Below the pieces are notes generated by a model that saw only the letters and a program-made list of their open reading frames with translations, ran no database searches and was not told the DNA's origin. From Segatella copri (lineage in GTDB: Bacteria > Bacteroidota > Bacteroidia > Bacteroidales > Bacteroidaceae), in the NCBI RefSeq assembly GCF_015074785.1, contig NZ_CP042464.1:682001-746000 (forward strand): a stretch of DNA of 64,000 nucleotides, in the 5' to 3' direction. Positions 48,095 to 57,518 of the stretch are shown piece by piece (position 1 is the first letter of the stretch; every line of letters starts with the position of its first letter). The position numbers were made by a program, and so were the translations under genes.

Positions 48095-49756
48095 ATGAAT
48101 AAGATTTTTGCTTCAGCCATAATGGCTGTGGCTATGTTGGGCAGTGTCTCTGAGGCTGAGGCATGTACCAACTTTATAGTAGGAAAAAAAGCATCGGTTG
48201 ATGGATCTGTGATGTGTTCATATAGTGCCGATGACTATGGTATGTTCCAAAATCTCTGTCATTTTCCTGCCGGTAAGCATGCTAAGGGCGAGATGCGTAA
48301 GATTTGCGATTGGGATACCAATAAATATCATGGTGAGATTCCGGAGGCTGCCGAGACTTATAATGTGATTGGCAATATCAATGAATGGCAGGTCACCATC
48401 GGTGAAACTACTTATGGTGGACGTGAGGAGATGGCTGATTCTACAGGTATCATGGACTATGGTTCACTCATCTATGTAGCTCTGCAGCGTAGTAAGACTG
48501 CCCGTGAGGCTATCAAGGTGATGACCACCCTCGCCAATACCTATGGTTATAATTCAGAAGGCGAGACCTTTACCATCTGTGATCCGAACGAAGCTTGGAT
48601 TATGGAGATGATGGGCAAGGGACCAGGCTCAAAGGGCGTGGTTTGGGTAGCTCTCCGTATTCCTGATAATGCAGTTTGTGCACATGCTAACCAGAGTCGT
48701 ATCGGCAAGTTCAATATGAAGGATAAGAAAAACGTGATGTATGCCAAGGATGTCGTTTCTTTTGCTCGCAGTAAGGGTTGGTATCAGGGCAAGGATGCTG
48801 ATTTCTCATGGAAAATGGCATATGCTAAGCCTGATTTCTCAGGACGTCGTTTCTGCGATGCTCGTGCTTGGGCTCTCTTGAATCATTTCTATGATATGAG
48901 TCCTTATCTTGATTGGGCTTTGGGTAAGGATTCTAATGCGAAGGATATGCCTCTCTGGGTGGTTCCAAACAAGAAGGTGAGTGTTGCTGATGTTGAGGCT
49001 TGCATGCGTGACCATTATGAGGGTACACCTCTTTCTGTTGCTGATGGCACTGATATCGGAGGTGGTATCTGGCAGATGCCTTACAGGCCAACTCCATTGA
49101 TGTTTAAGGTGGATGGAAAGCAGTGCTTCAACGAACGACCGGTCAGCACCCAGCAGAGTGGTTTTGTTTTTGTTAGCCAGATGCGTTCATGGATGCCTAG
49201 AGAGATTGGCGGTGTTCTTTGGTTTGGTAATGATGATGCCAATATGGTAGCGTTCACACCAATCTACTGTTCTTCTACAGTTCGTCCTGAGTGTTATAAC
49301 ACACCGGGAGCAGATGCAGTGAATTTCAGTTTCAAGAATGCTTACTGGGTGTGCAATATGACCAGCAATATGGTTTATCCTCGTTACAGCCAGATGTTCC
49401 CAACTTTGAAGGAGGTTCGTGATAGTCTGGATAACAGCTATTTTGCTGCACAGCCAGGTGTTGAGGCTAAGGCTCAGGAACTGTATGCACAGGATCCACA
49501 GGCTGCTGTCAAGTATCTCAATAATTATGGTATTGAGAAGGCACAGCAGATGTTGGCGCGTTGGCAACAGCTCTTCCAGTTTATGGTAGTGAAGTATAAT
49601 GACATGATTATCAAGCCAACCAAAAAAGATGGCAGTTTCGAGAAGACTCCTTATGGATTAGGTGCAACCCCAGTTCGTCCTGGGTATCCTGAGAAATATG
49701 CCAAGGAACTTATTAAGCAAACAGGAGACAAGTTCCTGGTTCCTGAAACAAAGTAA
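48095..49756 (+). CDS. secreted C69-family dipeptidase
   Basis: 553 residues. It is an N-terminal nucleophile peptidase of family C69 (PepD-like). The leader MNKIFASAIMAVAMLGSVSE plus AEA is followed by the catalytic Cys24 (CTNFIVGKKASVDGSVMC), which becomes the N-terminus after signal cleavage. Conserved blocks are EAWIMEMMGKGPGSKG, WVALRIPDNAVCAHANQSRI (split) and the NDDANMVAFTP region. It acts in the periplasm or outside, releasing dipeptides. It is transcribed alone, with the terminator at 49778. Confidence 0.92.
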   Translation: MNKIFASAIMAVAMLGSVSEAEACTNFIVGKKASVDGSVMCSYSADDYGMFQNLCHFPAGKHAKGEMRKICDWDTNKYHGEIPEAAETYNVIGNINEWQVTIGETTYGGREEMADSTGIMDYGSLIYVALQRSKTAREAIKVMTTLANTYGYNSEGETFTICDPNEAWIMEMMGKGPGSKGVVWVALRIPDNAVCAHANQSRIGKFNMKDKKNVMYAKDVVSFARSKGWYQGKDADFSWKMAYAKPDFSGRRFCDARAWALLNHFYDMSPYLDWALGKDSNAKDMPLWVVPNKKVSVADVEACMRDHYEGTPLSVADGTDIGGGIWQMPYRPTPLMFKVDGKQCFNERPVSTQQSGFVFVSQMRSWMPREIGGVLWFGNDDANMVAFTPIYCSSTVRPECYNTPGADAVNFSFKNAYWVCNMTSNMVYPRYSQMFPTLKEVRDSLDNSYFAAQPGVEAKAQELYAQDPQAAVKYLNNYGIEKAQQMLARWQQLFQFMVVKYNDMIIKPTKKDGSFEKTPYGLGATPVRPGYPEKYAKELIKQTGDKFLVPETK

Positions 49757-49777
49757 CAATATTTATCATCACATAAA

Positions 49778-49825
49778 GAAAGCCGATTCAAGTATATTAC
49801 TATACAAGAATCGGCTTTCCTGTTT
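49778..49825 (+). terminator. terminator after the C69 dipeptidase gene
   Basis: GAAAGCCGATTC (49778-49789) pairs perfectly with GAATCGGCTTTC (49808-49819), and the loop also contains AGTATA/TATACT. A T-rich tail follows. The stem could serve the convergent rubrerythrin gene too. Confidence 0.8.
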
Positions 49826-49884
49826 TCTTGACTTACAATACTAAATAGTATTATAATTTTTAAAGTTACGTCTTTTAAAATCTA

Positions 49885-50445
49885 TTACTTGAAGTATCTC
49901 TTGTAGAGACCTGCAAAACCTGCACAGTGGCGGGCTTCATCCTTAGCCATCTCATGAACGGTATCGTGGATAGCATCTGAACCCTGCTCCTTAGCAAGCT
50001 TGGCAATGCGGAACTTATCCTCACAAGCACCCTTCTCTGCTGCAATACGAGCCTCGAGATTGCTCTTGGTATCACCCAAAACCTCACCGAGAAGTTCTGC
50101 AAAACGAGAAGCGTGATCAGCCTCCTCATAGGCATAACGTTTGTAAGCCTCTGCAATTTCAGGATAGCCTTCACGATCTGCCTGGCGTGCCATAGCAAGA
50201 TACATACCTACCTCGCCACACTCACCATTGAAATGGTCCTTCAAACCCTTGATAACGTCTTCATTAACGCTATCCTTAAATGCCTGACCGAGAACGTGAA
50301 CGGTAGCAAATGTCATATCGTCATCTACTGCATCTTCCATCTCTTTGAACTTGCTGGCTGGAGCCTTGCAGATAGGGCACTTCTCAGGTGCTTCTGTACC
50401 TTCGTAAATGTAACCGCAAACGGTGCAAATAAACTTTTTCTTCAT
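49885..50445 (-). CDS. rbr: rubrerythrin with N-terminal rubredoxin domain
   Basis: 186 residues. The rubredoxin domain comes first ([10 protein letters not shown] and CPICKAP, an Fe(Cys)4 site). A ferritin-like diiron domain follows ([48 protein letters not shown]). This is the reversed order compared with classical rubrerythrin. It reduces hydrogen peroxide using rubredoxin-mediated electron transfer, a typical defence in anaerobes. It lies 44 bp downstream of a Fur/PerR gene on the same strand, probably one operon. Confidence 0.95.
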   Translation of the reverse strand: MKKKFICTVCGYIYEGTEAPEKCPICKAPASKFKEMEDAVDDDMTFATVHVLGQAFKDSVNEDVIKGLKDHFNGECGEVGMYLAMARQADREGYPEIAEAYKRYAYEEADHASRFAELLGEVLGDTKSNLEARIAAEKGACEDKFRIAKLAKEQGSDAIHDTVHEMAKDEARHCAGFAGLYKRYFK

Positions 50446-50489
50446 AATGCTTTTGTTTTAAAGTTGTTGTATAATTATTGTCTTTTGAA

Positions 50490-50939
50490 TTAATGAACAG
50501 TCTCTGTGAGAGGTGACTTTACGCCTTTTTTAGCGCATTCTGTACAGATTCCTCTGTAGTAGAGCTGTTCTTCCAATACGATGTTTCCTTCAATTTCCTT
50601 TCCTGGTTCCACTGTTGGAGCAGGTTCGCCGAAAAAGTCAATTACCTTGCCACAATTTCTGCAATAGAAGTGAACGTGGCTTTTAATATTTCCATCATAA
50701 CACACGCGATGTTCATCGATTGTGATCATTTGAGCCGCATTGTGCTCACTCAACATTCTGAGTGTATTGTAAACGGTTGTCTTGCTCAATGTTGGGATAC
50801 TTTCAGCTAATCCTTTGTACACATCCTCGATAGTTGGATGAGTGGGATGATTAATAAGCCAATCCATGATGGCAATACGCTGGAGTGATGGTCGGATACC
50901 TTTCTCCACGAGTCTTTGATAGGCTTCTGTCTGCTTCAT
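50490..50939 (-). CDS. Fur-family transcriptional repressor, PerR-like
   Basis: 149 residues. It has a winged-helix DNA-binding N-terminus (RPSLQRIAIMDWLINHPTH, then PTIEDVYKGL), the metal-site HVHFYC and two CxxC zinc motifs (CRNC, CTEC). The genomic link to rubrerythrin points to a peroxide-sensing PerR rather than iron-sensing Fur. A good Bacteroidetes promoter precedes it at 50968-50999. Confidence 0.92.
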   Translation of the reverse strand: MKQTEAYQRLVEKGIRPSLQRIAIMDWLINHPTHPTIEDVYKGLAESIPTLSKTTVYNTLRMLSEHNAAQMITIDEHRVCYDGNIKSHVHFYCRNCGKVIDFFGEPAPTVEPGKEIEGNIVLEEQLYYRGICTECAKKGVKSPLTETVH

Positions 50940-50967
50940 AATTACTTGTTGTTATAATTTGTTGCTG

Positions 50968-50999
50968 CAAAGATAAGCAATTCTTTTGTATCCGCCAAA
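50968..50999 (-). promoter_or_regulatory. promoter for fur/perR-rbr
   Basis: The minus strand reads TTTG (50996-50999), 20 bp, TATCTTTG (50968-50975), about 30 bp before the start codon. Confidence 0.7.
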
Positions 51000-51134
51000 T
51001 ATTTTTGCAAAAATTCCAAAGTATTTTGAATATTTTACAATTGCATAGTTGTTTTAAGATTTGTTGTGCAAAAAGGTAGATCCTATGATTCGCTTTTGGA
51101 AATTATTGATACTAAAACCCTTTTGGAAAAAGTA

Positions 51135-51172
51135 ATTCCCCGTCACGCTACCGGAGGGTTGTGGCGGGGAAT
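51135..51172 (-). terminator. terminator downstream of the LolA-like gene
   Basis: ATTCCCCG and CGGGGAAT close a hairpin, and the minus strand continues with CTTTTT. It lies 39 bp past the stop of the LolA-like gene. Confidence 0.65.
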
Positions 51173-51210
51173 CTTATTTGAAAATAAACTTTATACGATA
51201 TTTCAGACGA

Positions 51211-51810
51211 TTATCTCAGGTCGATGACTTCAGCTCCTGGACATTCCTTGCTGTTGAAATTGAATGTGCTGTTAGAAACGCTCTTGGCTCTGAAGTTACT
51301 TACCGTAATGGTACTCCAGGTATTGCCCTGTCGCATCTTGACAACTGATGGAATATGTGTCTTTTTGTTGATGGTGATATACATTTCGGCTACAGAACGT
51401 TTCTGGTTATTGGCAACGAGATGTACTACATAGTTACTGCCTGCTGTCTTGAGCGTTGACTTATAACCAGTCTTATATATATTAATAAAGGTATAAGGGT
51501 TCATGGACATCTGCTGAGCCTGTGTAGGGTTGCTGACATTCACCTCGTTGGTTTTCTTTAGATAAGTCCACTGGGTCTTGCCGTTGAACCAGACGATGGC
51601 TTGCGGGGTACGGGCGTTAAACTTGTTGCCTTTGATGGCAATACTGCCGCTTGCTGATCCATACTTAGAGCTGCTCATCTTGAAGTTGGCGCTAGCTCCA
51701 CCTTTGTTGCCAATAACGGCAGCGGTCTTATCAAGTACCTGTTGCGCAGTCTGCGCCATGGCTCCGATGCTCATCATTGCAACGAAAGTCAATGCTAAAA
51801 TCTTTTTCAT
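51211..51810 (-). CDS. LolA-like outer-membrane lipoprotein carrier
   Basis: 199 residues with a signal peptide (1-19, AMA/Q). The rest is an unclosed beta-barrel pattern as in LolA: SASGSIAIKGNKFNARTPQA, IVWFNGKTQWTYLKKTNEV and MYITINKKTHIPSVVKMR. LolA carries lipoproteins from inner to outer membrane. It lies downstream of ftsK on the same strand, a common Bacteroidales pairing. It could be a LolA-fold protein with another cargo. Confidence 0.85.
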   Translation of the reverse strand: MKKILALTFVAMMSIGAMAQTAQQVLDKTAAVIGNKGGASANFKMSSSKYGSASGSIAIKGNKFNARTPQAIVWFNGKTQWTYLKKTNEVNVSNPTQAQQMSMNPYTFINIYKTGYKSTLKTAGSNYVVHLVANNQKRSVAEMYITINKKTHIPSVVKMRQGNTWSTITVSNFRAKSVSNSTFNFNSKECPGAEVIDLR

Positions 51811-51875
51811 TTTTATCTTTTCCTTTCTTTTAAAATTCTATGTTATATCTTCTAAAATTTCATACTCTATCATAA

Positions 51876-51917
51876 AGCCGTAAAAACGTCTTTTCTCTCT
51901 TAGACGTTTTCACGGCT
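51876..51917 (-). terminator. stem-loop after ftsK
   Basis: A 16-bp stem with one mismatch (arms AGCCGTAAAAACGTCT and AGACGTTTTCACGGCT). The minus strand has only a short T-run afterwards, so read-through into the LolA-like gene is likely. Confidence 0.6.
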
Positions 51918-51983
51918 TCAGGGTTTAATAATTTAACCTTTTCCAATATTATCTTCTTTCATACCCTTAGTTATTTACTAAAA

Positions 51984-54611
51984 TTAAGAGTTTCGAAGTG
52001 CCATTAACAGATTATTAAGCTGGTTTTCATCCTGTATCAGTACCTCACGAGGCTTGCTGCCCTGTGCTGCACCTACGATGCCTGCAGCTTCCATCTGGTC
52101 CATTAATCGTCCTGCACGGTTATAGCCGATACTGAACCGGCGCTGGATCATGCTGGTAGAACCCTGCTGTGAAAGAACAATCGCATGGGCTGCCTCTTCG
52201 AAGAACGGATCCAGTTCGCGGGCACTGATGCTGCCGCTTCCACCTGCGCTTCCTTCATCATTAGCTGGTTCTGGCAACTCCATAGGTTCGATAGGGCCAG
52301 GCTGTTCGCAGATATACTCGTTGATGCGCTCGATTTCAGGTGTATCAACAAAGGCACACTGTACACGTACAGGTTCGTTGCCGCAGAGATAGAGCATATC
52401 ACCACGACCAATCAGCTGGTTGGCTCCTGTACGGTCAAGAATGGTCTTTGAGTCGATGGCAGATGTAACCTTAAAGGCGATACGGCCAGGGAAGTTAGCC
52501 TTGATATTACCCGTGATGATGCTGGTTGTAGGACGCTGGGTGGCAATAATCATGTGGATACCCACGGCACGTGCCAGCTGGGCGATACGGGCAATAGGAA
52601 GTTCTACTTCTTTGCCGGCTGTCATGATCAGATCACCGAACTCATCTATAATCACCACGATGTATGGCATATACTCATGTCCATCTGTCAACTTCAACTT
52701 GTGGTTGATATACTTCTGGTTGTATTCTTTGATGTTGCGTGCTCCTGCCTTTTTGAGCAAGTCGTAACGGCTATCCATCAGTACACACAGACTGTTCAGG
52801 GTTCTAACCACCTTGGTTACGTCGGTTATGATAGGTTCTTCCTCATCAGGAACCGCAGCCATAAACTTATTGGCAATACGGGAGTAGACGCTAAACTCCA
52901 CCTTCTTAGGGTCGATGAGAACCAGTTTGAGTTCGTTTGGATGTTTCTTGTATAATAAAGAGGTGATGATGGCATTCAAACCTACAGATTTACCCTGTCC
53001 GGTAGCACCCGCAACAAGCAGGTGAGGAATCTTTGCCAAATCAACCATAAACACTTCGTTGGTAATGGTCTTACCCAAAGCGATAGGTAACTCCATCTTG
53101 GTTTCCTGGAATTTCTTTGAGTTTAAAGTACTTTCCATACTAACGATGTTCGCCTTTGCGTTAGGTACCTCAATACCGATGGTTCCCTTACCTGGGATAG
53201 GAGCGATGATACGGATGCCGAGAGCTGCCAGACTCAAGGCGATGTCATCTTCCAGATTCTTGATCTTAGAGATACGTACGCCTTCTGCAGGCTGGATTTC
53301 GTAGAGTGTGATGGTAGGACCAACCGTAGCACGGATGGTTTTGATCTGTACGCCAAAGTTGCCCAGCACCTCGATGATGCGGTTTTTGTTGGCGCGCTGC
53401 TCTTCCTCATCGATGGATACGCCGTCATCCTCATACTTCTTCAGAAGGTTGAGTACCGGATATTTATATCTGGTGAACGGCTCCTTCGGATTGATCGGAG
53501 TATTCAGTACTTCTGCATTGCTCAAGGTGTTGCCTGTAGCCTTCTCGTCGGCTGTGGCTACAGAGATGTCCATACCTATATGCTCAGAAGCTGCAGCAGC
53601 CTCGGCAGCTTGCTTTTCCAATGCTTCCTGTTCAGCCCGTTTTGTACGGAGTTCGCGCTGACGTGCAATGAATGACATATTCTCGTTCTGCGTGCCGTTG
53701 GCTATAGCGATGGTTTCATCTTTGTCTGTATCACCTTCTGTTCCTGTAGCTTCCTGTCCGTCTGCCTCTGACTCAACAGACGTAGAAGGTGTGTCCGGGT
53801 TTGCGAAAGTCTGGTCCGGATCCAGATTCAGGTCGATGACTTTGGCAGGTTCTTCTTCCTTATATTCTTCTTTCTCATCCTCTGTGCCAGGACCATATGC
53901 TGCGTTGGCGTATACCTCGTCGATAGCTTCCGTATCTTTCCTGTTCTTTCCATGGTTAGTAATCTCAAATTTCACCTTATTTGATATATAACCGATAGGG
54001 TTGAGTGCTTTTCTGATAACCGTAATAGTTTCAGTGGTGAGATAGGTGAGGAATGCTACCGCCACGAAGAAAAGAATGGCAGTAAGTCCTGGAGGACCCA
54101 TGATGTTCTCCAGATTCTGCACGACAAAGAGTCCGTGCTTTCCGCCCGGATTGAAGATGAGGCTTGGCATGATAGGTGCGATGAATTTGGCAAAGGTTAC
54201 CGACATCCATAGTATGATCACAATCATGCAGAAGAACCATTTCCACAGGTTCAGCTTGTAGGCATGCATCATCTGCAATCCCACCATGATGACAAAGAAT
54301 GGGAGCAAGAAGGCTGGAAATCCGAAATTGATGACAATGAGCCAATAGGATACAATGGCTCCCCAGGATCCGCAGTAGTTCTGAAACTGTTTTTCCGTGT
54401 TGGTCCATTCGCCCGGCTTCAGATTTTCGAGCAAACTCTGGTCATTGGCTCCTGTGTTGAGAAAGGAGATCATAGCGATGATGATAACCACAGCAATGAC
54501 TACCAAGGCTAATCCTATGAAAAAGTCAGTGATAGTATTGTTGAAAATATACTGTAAACCAATAGCTTCGCTAAAGGTTTTGGTCTTTTTTTCAGTTCTT
54601 TTTTTAGCCAT
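51984..54611 (-). CDS. ftsK: DNA translocase FtsK
   Basis: 875 residues from the ATG at 54611 (MAKKRTEKKTK). A start 19 codons upstream is possible but hydrophobic and poorly supported. There are four N-terminal membrane helices, then a disordered acidic linker (about 230-350), then the motor: Walker A GATGQGKS (about 535), VLIDPKKVEF and VVIIDEFGDL. The C-terminal gamma domain (RRFSIGYNRAGRLMDQMEAA, then GIVG) reads KOPS-type sequences. It pumps chromosomes at division. It is divergent from the 3'-5' exonuclease gene and shares its control region. Confidence 0.96.
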   Translation of the reverse strand: MAKKRTEKKTKTFSEAIGLQYIFNNTITDFFIGLALVVIAVVIIIAMISFLNTGANDQSLLENLKPGEWTNTEKQFQNYCGSWGAIVSYWLIVINFGFPAFLLPFFVIMVGLQMMHAYKLNLWKWFFCMIVIILWMSVTFAKFIAPIMPSLIFNPGGKHGLFVVQNLENIMGPPGLTAILFFVAVAFLTYLTTETITVIRKALNPIGYISNKVKFEITNHGKNRKDTEAIDEVYANAAYGPGTEDEKEEYKEEEPAKVIDLNLDPDQTFANPDTPSTSVESEADGQEATGTEGDTDKDETIAIANGTQNENMSFIARQRELRTKRAEQEALEKQAAEAAAASEHIGMDISVATADEKATGNTLSNAEVLNTPINPKEPFTRYKYPVLNLLKKYEDDGVSIDEEEQRANKNRIIEVLGNFGVQIKTIRATVGPTITLYEIQPAEGVRISKIKNLEDDIALSLAALGIRIIAPIPGKGTIGIEVPNAKANIVSMESTLNSKKFQETKMELPIALGKTITNEVFMVDLAKIPHLLVAGATGQGKSVGLNAIITSLLYKKHPNELKLVLIDPKKVEFSVYSRIANKFMAAVPDEEEPIITDVTKVVRTLNSLCVLMDSRYDLLKKAGARNIKEYNQKYINHKLKLTDGHEYMPYIVVIIDEFGDLIMTAGKEVELPIARIAQLARAVGIHMIIATQRPTTSIITGNIKANFPGRIAFKVTSAIDSKTILDRTGANQLIGRGDMLYLCGNEPVRVQCAFVDTPEIERINEYICEQPGPIEPMELPEPANDEGSAGGSGSISARELDPFFEEAAHAIVLSQQGSTSMIQRRFSIGYNRAGRLMDQMEAAGIVGAAQGSKPREVLIQDENQLNNLLMALRNS

Positions 54612-54638
54612 TTTATATATTTTTGAATAATTTATCTG

Positions 54639-54646
54639 CAAAATTA
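54639..54646 (-). promoter_or_regulatory. -7 box for ftsK
   Basis: The minus strand reads TAATTTTG, 27 bp before the ftsK start chosen here, which supports the shorter start: the box would lie inside the longer reading. Confidence 0.6.
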
Positions 54647-54691
54647 GCGAAAATAATTGAGAAAACAATTCTTTTTCTCATCTTTTTTTTC

Positions 54692-54699
54692 TAATTTTG
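54692..54699 (+). promoter_or_regulatory. -7 box for the 3'-5' exonuclease operon
   Basis: TAATTTTG, 25 bp before the ATG at 54725, back to back with the ftsK box. The -33 element is weak. Confidence 0.6.
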
Positions 54700-54724
54700 C
54701 AACTTGTAAAGAATAAAAAGCATA

Positions 54725-55342
54725 ATGAAGATTATTTTCACTAGTTTCGACAAGGCGGCAATCACGAATTTGCCAAGAGCTTTGTTTCCTGGCAAAATCG
54801 TAGTCGTTGACAAGCCTGAAGATACAGAAGCGGCTGTTAATGACCTACTTAGCCATTATATACTGGGTGTGGATACAGAAACGCGCCCATCATTCAAGCG
54901 TGGTCAGGCTTACCATGTTTCGTTGTTGCAGGTGAGTACACATGATACTTGTTATCTCTTCCGCCTGCATCATACGGGCATGACTCCTGCCATCATTCGC
55001 TTGCTCGAAGATACCACCGTGCCAAAAGTAGGACTTTCCTGGCACGATGACTTGCTGCAGCTCCATAAGCGAGCTGCTTTTAAGGTTGGCTACTTTATCG
55101 AGTTGCAGGATGTTGCTAAGAACTTTGGTATCGCAGACATGAGTCTGCAGAAACTGTATGCTAACCTGTTTCACCAGAAAATCAGCAAGGCGCAACGGTT
55201 GAGCAATTGGGAGGCTAGCGATTTGAAGGAATCGCAGGCTCTCTATGCAGCTACAGATGCCTGGTGCTGCATTAATCTGTATGAGGAATTCAAGCGTTTG
55301 TCTGCTACAGGCGATTACGAGCTCGATGAACTCAGGGCATGA
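54725..55342 (+). CDS. 3'-5' exonuclease of the DnaQ/RNase D fold
   Basis: 205 residues. The exonuclease acidic residues are visible in GVDTETRPSF (DxE), WHDDLLQLHKRA and YAATDAWCCINLYEEF (YxxxD), as in RNase D/WRN-type DEDDy enzymes. The HRDC domain of true RNase D is absent. It degrades single strands of DNA or RNA from the 3' end. It is followed after 54 bp by the methyltransferase gene and may be cotranscribed with it. Confidence 0.9.
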   Translation: MKIIFTSFDKAAITNLPRALFPGKIVVVDKPEDTEAAVNDLLSHYILGVDTETRPSFKRGQAYHVSLLQVSTHDTCYLFRLHHTGMTPAIIRLLEDTTVPKVGLSWHDDLLQLHKRAAFKVGYFIELQDVAKNFGIADMSLQKLYANLFHQKISKAQRLSNWEASDLKESQALYAATDAWCCINLYEEFKRLSATGDYELDELRA

Positions 55343-55396
55343 TATAAGGTGGTAAGGAATAGAAATTGATAATCGTAAGAAACTTCATATATAAAT

Positions 55397-56578
55397 ATGT
55401 ATAAAAGCGTATATTTAAAGAAAGGTAAGGAAGAATCGCTCAAGCGTTTTCATCCATGGATCTTCTCGGGTGCTATCCAGGCAATGGATGAGGGCATAGA
55501 GGAGGGCGACATTGTGAGAGTGTTTACCCGTAGTGGTGAATTCATTGCTATAGGTCATTATCAGATCGGTTCTATCGCTGTACGTGTTCTTTCTTTTAGA
55601 GATATTGAGATTGATGAGGAGTACTGGTGTGCCAGATTGGATTCGGCATATAAGATGAGACTCGCTTTGGGTATTGCCGGTAATTCATCCAATACTACTT
55701 ATCGCTTGGTTCATGGTGAGGGTGATAACTTGCCGGGACTTGTTATCGACTGCTATGGTCCTACTGCTGTCATGCAGGCTCACAGTGTGGGTATGCATGT
55801 TTGCCGCATGGAGATAGCCAAAGCCTTGAAGAAGGTGATGGGCGAAGCACTGGAGAATATCTACTATAAGAGTGAGACAACCTTACCGTATAAGGCTGAC
55901 CTCAGACAGGAAAATGGCTTTATACTGGGAGGTGATGCTGACGATGTTGCTGTAGAGAATGGACTGAAATTCCATATCGACTGGTTGCGTGGTCAGAAAA
56001 CGGGTTTCTTCGTAGATCAGCGTGAGAACCGTTCGCTGCTCGAGCATTATGCCAAGGGTAAGAGCGTGCTCAACATGTTCTGCTATACCGGCGGTTTTTC
56101 AGTTTATGCGATGAGAGGCGAGGCTAAGGCTGTTCACTCCGTAGACAGCAGTGCCAAGGCGATAGAATTGACCAATGAGAATATTGCGCTCAATTTCCCT
56201 GGAGATGCACGCCATGAGGCTATCTGCGAAGATGCCTTCAAGTATCTTGATGAACATGACCAGCAGTATGATCTGATTGTTCTTGATCCTCCTGCTTTTG
56301 CCAAGCACCGTGCGGCTTTGCGCAATGCGCTGAAGGGCTATACCCGCCTGAACGTAAAGGGCTTGCAGCGTATTAAGAAGGGCGGCATCCTTTTTACCTT
56401 CAGTTGCTCTCAGGTGGTTACGAAGGATCAGTTCCGCAATGCTGTGTTTACTGCTGCAGCGCAGGCTGGAAGAAAGGTTCGCATCTTGCACCAGTTGCAC
56501 CAGCCTGCCGACCATCCTATCAATATTTATCATCCGGAAGGTGAATATTTGAAGGGATTGGTTCTCTATGTAGAATAA
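55397..56578 (+). CDS. class I SAM-dependent rRNA methyltransferase, RlmI-like
   Basis: 393 residues. The N-terminal PUA domain (KGKEESLKRFHPWIFSGAIQ) is followed by a RlmI/RlmK-type Rossmann fold: FVDQRENRSLLEHYAKGKSV, LNMFCYTGGFSVYAMRGEAK (SAM motif I), LDPPAFAKHRAAL (motif IV), FSCSQVV. It probably methylates a cytosine of 23S rRNA; the exact site cannot be told. The next gene starts 3 bp later. Confidence 0.92.
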   Translation: MYKSVYLKKGKEESLKRFHPWIFSGAIQAMDEGIEEGDIVRVFTRSGEFIAIGHYQIGSIAVRVLSFRDIEIDEEYWCARLDSAYKMRLALGIAGNSSNTTYRLVHGEGDNLPGLVIDCYGPTAVMQAHSVGMHVCRMEIAKALKKVMGEALENIYYKSETTLPYKADLRQENGFILGGDADDVAVENGLKFHIDWLRGQKTGFFVDQRENRSLLEHYAKGKSVLNMFCYTGGFSVYAMRGEAKAVHSVDSSAKAIELTNENIALNFPGDARHEAICEDAFKYLDEHDQQYDLIVLDPPAFAKHRAALRNALKGYTRLNVKGLQRIKKGGILFTFSCSQVVTKDQFRNAVFTAAAQAGRKVRILHQLHQPADHPINIYHPEGEYLKGLVLYVE

Positions 56579-56599
56579 CAAATGATTAAAGGATTGATA

Positions 56600-57511
56600 A
56601 TGAATAAGTTCAAAACGTTTGCAGCCTTGATGCTCTTGCTGGCTATAGGATTTGCAGGATGTGGCAAGTCGGAAGCAGAACGTCATCGCTTGAGCAAGAA
56701 GGAAAAGGCTAGATTGGATAGCCTAGACCGTGCTGCGCTGAAGATAGCGGTGATGCCAACAATGGACTGCCTGCCAATCTTTCTGGCATGTGATGACAGT
56801 ATATTCCAGCAGCAAGGTGTAGACGTACATTTGCGTAGATATACTGCACAAATGGATTGTGATACTGCTATCGAGCGCAAGCGCGTAGAGGGAGCCGTGA
56901 CCGATCTGATTCGTGCACATCATATAGAGAAACGGGGTACTGCTTTGACGTACCCTATTTCTACCAATCTTTATTGGCAGTTTATTACCAATAAGCGTTC
57001 GCGTATATCCGAACTGAAACAACTGTCAGATAAGATGGTGGCTATGACCCGCTACTCTGCAACAGATTATCTGGCTACTTTAGCAATCGATAGCGGTAAG
57101 CCTAAATATGATGCTTATAAGGTTCAAATCAACGATTTGAACATCCGTCTGCGTATGTTGCTTAACAACGAGATGGATGCCATGTTGCTGCCAGAACCTC
57201 AAGCTACCAAAGCCCGACTTGAACAGCATGTAAAACTCTTTGACAGCAGAGATAAGAACTTGCAGTTAGGTGTTGTGGCTTTCCGCAAGAAAATACTTTC
57301 AGAGCCGCGCCGTAAAGACCAAGTTGCCAAGTTTATCAAGGCGTATAATATTGCTGTTGATAGCATAAACAGTCGTGGGGTACAGCATTATGCAAGTATC
57401 ATCACAAAATATACGGGTGCCGATGCTAAAACCATCAGTAATCTTCCAAAACTTAAATATGAACACGCTATGGAACCAAGACGTCGTGACCTGGCTGTAG
57501 CACAAAAATAA
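56600..57511 (+). CDS. orphan substrate-binding lipoprotein (ABC-type)
   Basis: 303 residues from the ATG at 56600 (MNKFKTFAALMLLLAIGFAG, C). The lipobox GFAGC gives Cys21. A start six codons upstream would put extra charged residues before the signal. The body resembles the NMT1/SsuA-like periplasmic binding fold: LKIAVMPTMDCLPIFLACDD, VEGAVTDLIRAHHI, LLNNEMDAMLLPEPQA. The ligand is unknown. No permease or ATPase gene is nearby. It is cotranscribed with the methyltransferase and followed after 7 bp by the large TPR-like gene. Confidence 0.85.
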   Translation: MNKFKTFAALMLLLAIGFAGCGKSEAERHRLSKKEKARLDSLDRAALKIAVMPTMDCLPIFLACDDSIFQQQGVDVHLRRYTAQMDCDTAIERKRVEGAVTDLIRAHHIEKRGTALTYPISTNLYWQFITNKRSRISELKQLSDKMVAMTRYSATDYLATLAIDSGKPKYDAYKVQINDLNIRLRMLLNNEMDAMLLPEPQATKARLEQHVKLFDSRDKNLQLGVVAFRKKILSEPRRKDQVAKFIKAYNIAVDSINSRGVQHYASIITKYTGADAKTISNLPKLKYEHAMEPRRRDLAVAQK

Positions 57512-57518
57512 GCGGCTT

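Noticed and set aside
54612..54668. An upstream start for ftsK at 54668
   Set aside because: It would place the -7 promoter box inside the coding region and add 19 residues without family similarity.
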